DNA from: Staphylococcus sp. GSSP0090 | GTDB lineage: Bacteria > Bacillota > Bacilli > Staphylococcales > Staphylococcaceae | DNA: 64,000 nt | Reading direction: 5' to 3' | Assembly (NCBI RefSeq): GCF_013391405.1 | Contig: NZ_JACBFD010000002.1 | Location: 44,839-108,838 of the forward strand | Part shown: positions 58,181 through 64,000 of the stretch, one piece after another | Layout of the letters: every line of letters starts with the position of its first letter | Position numbering within the stretch: position 1 is the stretch's first letter | Notes under the pieces: model-generated | Told to the model about the DNA's origin: nothing | The model's input: the letters and a program-made list of their open reading frames with translations, nothing else | Databases searched by the model: none | Position numbers and translations under genes: made by a program

Positions 58181-59038
58181 TTAACCTTTTAAATTACCTA
58201 AAATAAAGGCTGCAACGATAATTAATACGATACCAGCCCAAATACCTATCATTTGGCGTTTGTCTTTTCTTTCGCCTAATAAGAAGATACCACCAAGTGT
58301 AGATACGATAACTAACAATTGTGAAAATGAGAAACTTGTCGCTACGCCAACTTTGGGTTGTGAATAGAACATGAATAAATTACCGATTCCCCAAATGACA
58401 CCAGGAATGATATTCCACAGCGTACTTTTCACTGATGTTTCGTGTTTAGCTGAAAGTATTAAACCACCAATAGCCATACCTATTGATTGGAAGAAGAGGG
58501 CATTCATTCCGTCTACACCAAAAATTTGAGCTACGACTACATACACAACATAACCCACTGTAGAAATAATCAATATAGGAATTGCTTTGCCGAATTTATT
58601 GTTATCGCTTGAAGCTTCATTTTTACCTTTTATTGAAGTTAATGCGATACCAATTACTAATAACACCATAGCAACTAGACCTAAAGTAACTTGAGTGCCT
58701 GTGCTCCATTCTCCAAGGAAAATCGCACTGAACAATGTCGTACCAACTAATTGTAATCCAGTAGAGATGGGCATTGTTTTTGAAACACCAATAAGACTAA
58801 TTGATTTAAGTTGATAACCTTGACCAAGCGCCCAAAATGCACCTGAGATTAAACCAACAATAATGACGGCGAGGTCATCAAATTTTGCATTACCTGTAAG
58901 AAGTAAAATGATTCCGATAATTAATGTACCTAACGTGGTTCCTCTAATTTGGTTATAAGGGCCGCCACCAACAAATACATTAATTAAAACAACACTACCC
59001 CAAAATAATGCAGGCAATAACGCAATTAACAAATCCAT
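58181..59038 (-). CDS. glcU: Glucose uptake protein GlcU (GRP/DMT family)
   Basis: A 285-residue protein with ten predicted helices. The GRP-type features are [29 protein letters not shown] at the N-terminus, [34 protein letters not shown] near residue 75, and late GERKDKRQM. In S. xylosus GlcU is a non-PTS glucose carrier encoded before glucose dehydrogenase, exactly as here. The ATG at 59038 is taken as start (an in-frame GTG lies 12 nt upstream). Its ribosome-binding area GAAAGAGTGAG is complementary to the RsaI-like RNA of this window. Confidence 0.88.
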   Translation of the reverse strand: MDLLIALLPALFWGSVVLINVFVGGGPYNQIRGTTLGTLIIGIILLLTGNAKFDDLAVIIVGLISGAFWALGQGYQLKSISLIGVSKTMPISTGLQLVGTTLFSAIFLGEWSTGTQVTLGLVAMVLLVIGIALTSIKGKNEASSDNNKFGKAIPILIISTVGYVVYVVVAQIFGVDGMNALFFQSIGMAIGGLILSAKHETSVKSTLWNIIPGVIWGIGNLFMFYSQPKVGVATSFSFSQLLVIVSTLGGIFLLGERKDKRQMIGIWAGIVLIIVAAFILGNLKG

Positions 59039-59044
59039 ATATAT

Positions 59045-59061
59045 ACTCACTCTTTCTATTT
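59045..59061 (-). promoter_or_regulatory. Putative RsaI pairing site over the glcU ribosome-binding site
   Basis: The mRNA reads AAAUAGAAAG-A-GUGAGU. The first ten bases are the exact complement of CUUUCUAUUU in the RsaI-like RNA (2821-2830) and the last six pair with ACUUAC (2811-2816) with one G-U. Blocking this site would prevent ribosome loading. Confidence 0.6.
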
Positions 59062-59236
59062 TATTGTCCCTCTAGAATAACCATCTCTGGTTGTTCTTGA
59101 ACATCTAGTTTAAAACAAAATAATACTTTAGTAAAAAATATTAAATTATAAAGAACGATTTCCTTGTTTATTATGTTTTAAACATATATTTCCTTCGTAT
59201 ATTATCAGATTCATTTTTGCTTGTTTAAATTATAAA

Positions 59237-60109
59237 TTAGCCGATATGTGCAGCTACATACTTGAATTTTTTATATTCGTAATTGATATTGAAACCTAAT
59301 TCATGAAAGCGTTCCACGAGCGTATTATTTTTACTGCGAATTTTGAAATAGGCTTTATCAACATCATAGTTTGAGAACGTAAACTGTAATGCATAGGATA
59401 GTAGATCAAAGGCGATACCCATTAATCTATAATCAGTGTGTGAAGAAAAATATTTGATTTCAGCTTTTTTCGTATTTTCAAAAACTTGTAAATAAAGATA
59501 ACCTTTTAATAAGCCCTCAGACATAAAAACAAATAATTTATTATGACTGTCTAAAGATTCGATGATTTCTTCTGCCGTCATCACATCATGTTTGAATGTA
59601 TCGTGGTGTAACTTTTCGAATAGTCGATAATAAGCAGGGTGATATGTTGTAATATTTTGCGCATTATCAATTTTACCAATATCCTGAGTTGATATGAGAT
59701 GATAATCTGTAAAGCTATAAGAAGCTTCAATTTCTTTCATAAAAGGCATGTAATCTTGTTCAGTTTCTTCGAAGGAAAAATTAAAATTAGCAGTATCTGG
59801 TTTGCTTTGTACCATTGCATCAAATAATGTTTTGAAATGTTTTTCGGTTAGTGAAAGTGATTTTCTAACAAAAGGGCCTAACACTTTATATTTATTTTCT
59901 TCATATTTAAATGCAAGCATGAGCATTTCAATTTGTGATTGGTTATCAATTTGAGCGAATACGCCTGGATCTTCTAAGGATTGTCTAATGGTTGCTTCAA
60001 CATCATCGTGTGCTTGTGGTAGTTTGTATAAGTAAGATGTGTAATGATAATCTGCTTCATTTATAAACTTTACAATTTGATCATAGTCATTTAATTGAAC
60101 AATTTTCAT
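59237..60109 (-). CDS. GNAT-family acetyltransferase-like protein, 290 aa
   Basis: A 290-residue protein. The C-terminal third carries a GNAT-like core (LLKGYLYLQVFENTKKAEIKYFSSHTDYRLMGIAFDLLSYAL, near 205-245, and the YFKIRSKNNTLVERFHELGFN end), and the N-terminal part is unassigned, perhaps a degenerate GNAT domain. The acetyl-CoA loop (R/Q-x-x-G-x-G/A) is weak (YRLMGIA). Substrate unknown. ACGGAGGTA precedes the ATG. Divergent from topB. Confidence 0.65.
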   Translation of the reverse strand: MKIVQLNDYDQIVKFINEADYHYTSYLYKLPQAHDDVEATIRQSLEDPGVFAQIDNQSQIEMLMLAFKYEENKYKVLGPFVRKSLSLTEKHFKTLFDAMVQSKPDTANFNFSFEETEQDYMPFMKEIEASYSFTDYHLISTQDIGKIDNAQNITTYHPAYYRLFEKLHHDTFKHDVMTAEEIIESLDSHNKLFVFMSEGLLKGYLYLQVFENTKKAEIKYFSSHTDYRLMGIAFDLLSYALQFTFSNYDVDKAYFKIRSKNNTLVERFHELGFNINYEYKKFKYVAAHIG

Positions 60110-60232
60110 AACAATACCTCCGTATAATGATCTATTAAGTTAATTATAAGAATTTTTCGATGTAAATGGAAGTTTTGATGTGCTACATACATGTTACAAT
60201 GTATATAATATTGAATTTGAAAGGGCGAAATT

Positions 60233-62371
60233 ATGAAATCACTGATTATAGCTGAAAAACCTTCAGTTGGTAGAGATATTGCAAAAACGCTAAACATTAA
60301 TGAAAAACGTAATGGATATTTTGAAAATAATAAATATATTGTTACTTGGGCATTAGGACATTTAGTCACTAATGCTACACCAGAACAATATGATACGAGT
60401 TATAAAGAATGGAAATTGAATGATTTACCAATCATCCCTAATAAAATGAAAACAATTGTTATAAGTAAAACAAGAAAACAATTTTCGACAGTGCAATCAT
60501 TAATTAATCATAATAAAGTAAAAGATATTATTATTGCGACAGATGCTGGACGTGAAGGAGAACTTGTGGCGCGTTTGATATTGGACAAAGCGCATAATAA
60601 GAAACCAATCAAACGTTTGTGGATTAGTTCCGTAACAAATAAAGCAATAAAAGAAGGATTTAATAAACTGCAAGATGGACGTAAGTTTAATAATCTGTAT
60701 CATGCTGCATTGGCACGAAGTGAAGCAGATTGGATTGTTGGTATTAATGCTACACGTGCATTGACTACAAAATATGATGCACAACTCTCATTAGGTCGTG
60801 TGCAAACGCCGACCATACAATTAGTTCAAATGAGACAAAATGAAATAAATCATTTTAAACCACAAACTTATTATACAATGAAACTCAATGCGGCTGGTTT
60901 AACATTTGACTGTGTTAAGCCTCAATCTCATTCAGATAAAGCTGTTTTAGAAGGCATAAAAAAAGAAATAGATGGACAAACTGGTCATATTGCATCAATT
61001 AACAAGTCACATAAAAAAGCATATCCACAGCAATTATACAATTTAACAGATTTGCAACAAGATGCTTATAAACGATTTCATCTAGGACCAAAAGAGACTT
61101 TGAACACTTTACAAGCATTGTATGAACGTCATAAGTTAGTAACTTATCCACGTACCGATTCTAATTATCTAACAGATGATATGGTTGATACACTGAAAGA
61201 TAGGTTGAAAGCGATAATGGCTACTTCATTAAAAGACATCGCTAAAGCTCAAATGTCACATACATTTTCAGCGAAACAACGTTTTGTAAATAATAGTAAG
61301 GTATCTGACCACCATGCTATTATTCCCACAGAAGTACGCCCAGATATGAATCAACTTAGCCAGAGAGAGTCTAAAATTTACATGATGATTGCTCAAAGAT
61401 ATTTGGAGAACTTAATGCCACCACATGAATATGAAGCGATTGCTATTGAATTGAAAGTAGGGCAACATACATTTACATTTAAAGACAAAGTAACTACTAA
61501 ATTAGGGTTTAAAGCTGTGTATGAAAATAGCGAAAATACAAATAGTCAGTTAGACCAATTACAGAAAGGTGCGACACTCAATGTAAGTAAAATACGAATT
61601 GAAGAACATGAGACAACGCCACCGCCGTACTTCAATGAGGGTTCACTTTTGAAGGCAATGGAAAACCCGCAAAAATTCTTTGACTTAAGCGATAAAAAGC
61701 ATGATAAAACACTAAAAGATACAGGCGGTATAGGTACTGTAGCAACTAGAGCAGATATCATTGAGAAATTATTTAATATGAATGCAATTGAAGCGCGTGA
61801 TGGAAAAATAAAAGTAACGTCAAAAGGAAAGCAAATTTTAGAATTAGCTCCACAAAAATTGACTTCTCCACTATTAACAGCAGAATGGGAAGAAAAGCTT
61901 TTACTCATAGAACAAGGAAAATATGATGCACGCCAATTTATCTCTGAAATGAAAACTTTTACAAACCAGGTGGTCAGTGAGATTAAAGAAAGCGAACAAA
62001 ATTATAAACACGATAATCTCACAACTACAGAGTGTCCTACTTGTGGTAAGTTTATGATAAAAGTTAAGACGAAAAATGGTCAGATGCTCGTTTGTCAGGA
62101 TCCTCAATGTAAAACTAAAAAAAATGTACAGCGTAAAACGAATGCTCGTTGCCCAAACTGTCATAAGAAAATGACGCTATTTGGCCGAGGTAAAGACGCA
62201 GTATATCGTTGTGTTTGTGGCCACACTGAAACTCAAGCACAGATGGATAAACGTCATAAAAATAAAAAATCAGATAAAGTAAATAAAAAGGATTTAAAAA
62301 AATATATGAATAATGATGAAGGCATTGAAAATAATCCATTTCAAGATGCTTTGAAAGGCTTGAAGTTCTAA
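60233..62371 (+). CDS. topB: DNA topoisomerase III
   Basis: A 712-residue type IA topoisomerase. The TOPRIM domain starts [19 protein letters not shown] with [15 protein letters not shown] near residue 102; the catalytic Tyr is in [11 protein letters not shown] near 304. A C-terminal zinc-finger region has Cys pairs CPTCGKF near 602, CQDPQC near 622, CPNCHKK near 639 and CVCGH near 662, followed by a basic tail. It unlinks DNA in replication and recombination. Length is that of the B. subtilis and S. aureus enzymes. Confidence 0.93.
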   Translation: MKSLIIAEKPSVGRDIAKTLNINEKRNGYFENNKYIVTWALGHLVTNATPEQYDTSYKEWKLNDLPIIPNKMKTIVISKTRKQFSTVQSLINHNKVKDIIIATDAGREGELVARLILDKAHNKKPIKRLWISSVTNKAIKEGFNKLQDGRKFNNLYHAALARSEADWIVGINATRALTTKYDAQLSLGRVQTPTIQLVQMRQNEINHFKPQTYYTMKLNAAGLTFDCVKPQSHSDKAVLEGIKKEIDGQTGHIASINKSHKKAYPQQLYNLTDLQQDAYKRFHLGPKETLNTLQALYERHKLVTYPRTDSNYLTDDMVDTLKDRLKAIMATSLKDIAKAQMSHTFSAKQRFVNNSKVSDHHAIIPTEVRPDMNQLSQRESKIYMMIAQRYLENLMPPHEYEAIAIELKVGQHTFTFKDKVTTKLGFKAVYENSENTNSQLDQLQKGATLNVSKIRIEEHETTPPPYFNEGSLLKAMENPQKFFDLSDKKHDKTLKDTGGIGTVATRADIIEKLFNMNAIEARDGKIKVTSKGKQILELAPQKLTSPLLTAEWEEKLLLIEQGKYDARQFISEMKTFTNQVVSEIKESEQNYKHDNLTTTECPTCGKFMIKVKTKNGQMLVCQDPQCKTKKNVQRKTNARCPNCHKKMTLFGRGKDAVYRCVCGHTETQAQMDKRHKNKKSDKVNKKDLKKYMNNDEGIENNPFQDALKGLKF

Positions 62372-62373
62372 AT

Positions 62374-62415
62374 AATTCGAACGAATAGTCATTAATTTTA
62401 AGTAAAGTTCGGGTT
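62374..62415 (+). promoter_or_regulatory. PurBox pair (PurR operator) of pbuG
   Basis: ATTCGAACGAAT and the inverted AAAGTTCGGGT carry CGAAC/GTTCG cores 24 nt apart, the arrangement of PurR operators. A -10-like TAAAAT follows at 62424-62429. The site begins directly after the topB stop. Confidence 0.65.
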
Positions 62416-62481
62416 TGCTATTGTAAAATAGTTCATTTGGTATTAAAATATGTAAGTATTTTAAAAAAAGGAGAACTAATC

Positions 62482-63816
62482 GTGAAAAAGTACTTCAAGT
62501 TTGATAAACACGAAACAAACTATAAGAAAGAAATACTTGGTGGGCTTACAACATTCTTGTCTATGGCTTACATTTTAGCTGTTAACCCTCAAGTACTAAG
62601 TTTAGCTGGCGTCGATGGTGTTTCTGATGATATGAAAATGGATCAAGGCGCAATATTTGTAGCTACAGCATTAGCGGCGTTTGTAGGATCACTATTTATG
62701 GGATTAATAGCAAGGTATCCTATTGCACTAGCACCAGGTATGGGATTAAATGCATTTTTCGCGTTCACTGTTGTTCTAACAATGGGCATACCATGGCAAG
62801 TCGGCCTTACGGGCGTATTATTTTCAGGATTAGTTTTCGCTGTGTTGACGATGACGGGGCTTCGAGAGGTCATTATCAATGCTATACCCTATCAAATGAA
62901 AATGGCTGTTTCAGCTGGTATTGGATTATTTATCACCTTCGTAGGTTTGCAAAGTTCAGGTATTATTGTTAAAAATGATTCGACATTAGTCACATTAGGA
63001 CATATTACAGACGGACCTGTATTACTTACTATTTTTGGTATTGTCGTGACAGTGATACTCTATGCCATTAGAGTACCTGGTGCGATATTTATAGGTATGG
63101 TATTAACCTCTATTGTAGGTATGTTTACAGGTCTGATACATACACCAAGTGGTATTGTTGGACAAGTGCCAAGTATAGAGCCAACGTTTGGTGCTGCGTT
63201 TGAAGCATTTAAAGACCCTAGTCAATTATTTACGGTTCAATTTTTAATCGTGATACTAACATTCTTATTTATAGATTTCTTTGATACAGCAGGTACACTT
63301 GTTGCTGTGGCAACTCAAGCAGGGATTATGAAAAACAACAAATTACCAAGAGCAGGACGTGCGTTGTTCTCTGATTCATTAGCAACGATTGTTGGTGCAA
63401 TCTTTGGTACAACGACTACGACTTCATATATCGAATCAAGTTCGGGCGTAGCGGTTGGTGCGAGAACTGGTTTTGCGAGTGTGGTTACAGGATTCTGTTT
63501 CTTATTAGCGATATTTTTCAGTCCGCTGATGGAAGTTGTAACTAGTGCTGTTACTACGCCTGCCTTAGTTGTAGTTGGTGTTTTAATGGCTGCTAACTTT
63601 GCTGAAATTGATTGGAAAAAATTCGAAGTAGCAGTACCAGCATTTGTAACGATAATAATGATGCCTTTATCTTATTCAATTGCAACAGGTATTGCTTGTG
63701 GATTTATTTTCTATCCAATTACAATGTTAATATCAAAACGTCATAAAGAAGTACATCCAATTATGTATGCATTAATGATTTTATTTATCCTTTACTTTAT
63801 CTTTGTTCACGGATAA
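62482..63816 (+). CDS. pbuG: Guanine/hypoxanthine permease PbuG (AzgA group)
   Basis: A 444-residue membrane protein with about twelve helices. It carries the NCS2/AzgA markers LTTFLSMAYILAVNP near residue 20-35, APGMGLNAFFAF near 88-99, FDTAGTLVAVATQAG near 273 and GTTTTTSYIESSSGVAVGARTG near 312. It takes up hypoxanthine and guanine with protons. The start is GTG at 62482, 8 nt after AAGGAGA; an upstream in-frame ATG at 62437 has no good site. A PurR box pair and no purine riboswitch stand upstream. Confidence 0.88.
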   Translation: MKKYFKFDKHETNYKKEILGGLTTFLSMAYILAVNPQVLSLAGVDGVSDDMKMDQGAIFVATALAAFVGSLFMGLIARYPIALAPGMGLNAFFAFTVVLTMGIPWQVGLTGVLFSGLVFAVLTMTGLREVIINAIPYQMKMAVSAGIGLFITFVGLQSSGIIVKNDSTLVTLGHITDGPVLLTIFGIVVTVILYAIRVPGAIFIGMVLTSIVGMFTGLIHTPSGIVGQVPSIEPTFGAAFEAFKDPSQLFTVQFLIVILTFLFIDFFDTAGTLVAVATQAGIMKNNKLPRAGRALFSDSLATIVGAIFGTTTTTSYIESSSGVAVGARTGFASVVTGFCFLLAIFFSPLMEVVTSAVTTPALVVVGVLMAANFAEIDWKKFEVAVPAFVTIIMMPLSYSIATGIACGFIFYPITMLISKRHKEVHPIMYALMILFILYFIFVHG

Positions 63817-63837
63817 TGAAACGAAATAAAAGCACAT

Positions 63838-64000
63838 TGTTCTGTCAATGCGACAGTGGTACTGAACCCGTAAAGAGGGAATTTAATAAAAACACTATGT
63901 TCTAGGCTGCTAATTCTCTGAATTTTATAGGGGATAAGTAGCCTAGTTTTTGTTTAATTTGTTTTGTTGTTTCCATATGTTCCATCATCATTTGTTGCAT
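63838..64000 (-). mobile_element. End of an IS3-family insertion sequence (cut by window edge)
   Basis: The element end is placed at about 63838, where TGTTCTGTCAATGCGACAGT begins, the usual TG-start and layout of an IS3-family terminal repeat before the last 60 bases of the transposase gene. It inserted about 20 bp past the pbuG stop. The other end and target duplication lie outside the window, so the boundary is provisional. Confidence 0.5.
63902..64000 (-). CDS. IS3-type transposase, C-terminal fragment
   Basis: The last 32 codons end in IKQKLGYLSPIKFRELAA and a TAG stop. The LSP(I/V)x(F/Y)R motif is the hallmark of the C-terminus of IS3/IS150-type OrfB transposases. The reading frame is open to the window edge. 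Whether the element is intact cannot be told from this window. Confidence 0.55.
   Translation of the reverse strand: MQQMMMEHMETTKQIKQKLGYLSPIKFRELAA

Noticed and set aside
62372..62481. Purine riboswitch before pbuG
   Set aside because: The leader is too short and lacks the three-way junction motifs; a PurBox pair explains the control instead.

Overview
The window is AT-rich Firmicute chromosome and reads as a coagulase-negative Staphylococcus. The diagnostic genes are sarR, sarV, femX (fmhB), fhuD2, lcpC, SsaA-type CHAP proteins, a MupG/MurQ pair and an RsaI-type small RNA. A complete Leloir set (galR-galK-galE-galT) and a glcU-gdh pair argue against S. aureus and suggest the saprophyticus/xylosus-like or carnosus-like staphylococci; the species is inference. 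I see no prophage, CRISPR array, integrative element, rRNA or tRNA. The only mobile DNA is the end of an IS3-type element at the right edge.

Layout. 1-2.6 kb: cell-wall sugar recycling (mupG, start of murQ), a hypothetical gene and a YafY-type regulator, all on the minus strand. 2.66-2.87 kb: RsaI-like sRNA with a cre site. 3.0-12.2 kb: suhB-like phosphatase, lcpC, a 984-residue formate dehydrogenase with a DUF1641 partner, a small membrane protein, a SagA-like glucosaminidase, a flavin monooxygenase and a 2-hydroxyacid dehydrogenase. 12.4-20.9 kb: paired SMR exporters, two CHAP amidase-type proteins with WalR-like boxes, an opine-dehydrogenase-like enzyme plus NhaC-type antiporter, and a luciferase-like oxidoreductase plus DoxX protein. 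21.2-30.1 kb: sarR, an EIIC-like membrane protein under a strong cre, a four-gene polar amino-acid ABC importer, an acyl-CoA-dehydrogenase-like enzyme, fhuD2 (Fur box), bioY (BirA operator) and a GNAT protein. 30.2-46.5 kb: fdhD, the galRKET cluster, modABC, a metallo-beta-lactamase-fold protein, a GbsR-type regulator and the molybdenum-cofactor genes moeB-moaB, moaC and moeA-mobB-moaE-moaD-mobA-moaA. 46.8-63.8 kb: sarV, a MarR/MFS pair, a VOC protein, femX, an RND transporter, an AEC transporter, gdh and glcU, a GNAT protein, topB and pbuG (PurR box).

How the genes connect. The formate dehydrogenase at 5-8 kb is served by genes elsewhere in the window: FdhD for sulfuration, ModABC for molybdate import and the moa/moe/mob genes for cofactor synthesis. 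Several genes act on the wall: lcpC, sagA, two CHAP proteins, femX and mupG/murQ. Carbon control recurs as cre-like sites at mupG, rsaI and the EIIC-like gene. The RsaI-like RNA carries a C/U-rich stretch that can pair with the glcU ribosome-binding region 56 kb away in the same window.

Most of the window is ordinary staphylococcal core genome. The observations most worth a second look are the RsaI-glcU pairing, the large inverted repeat between glcU and gdh, a 210-220 bp repeat in two inverted copies between convergent genes, a pair of hairpins presenting the same 16-mer at 17.7-17.86 kb, and a probable ATC start codon at 8880.
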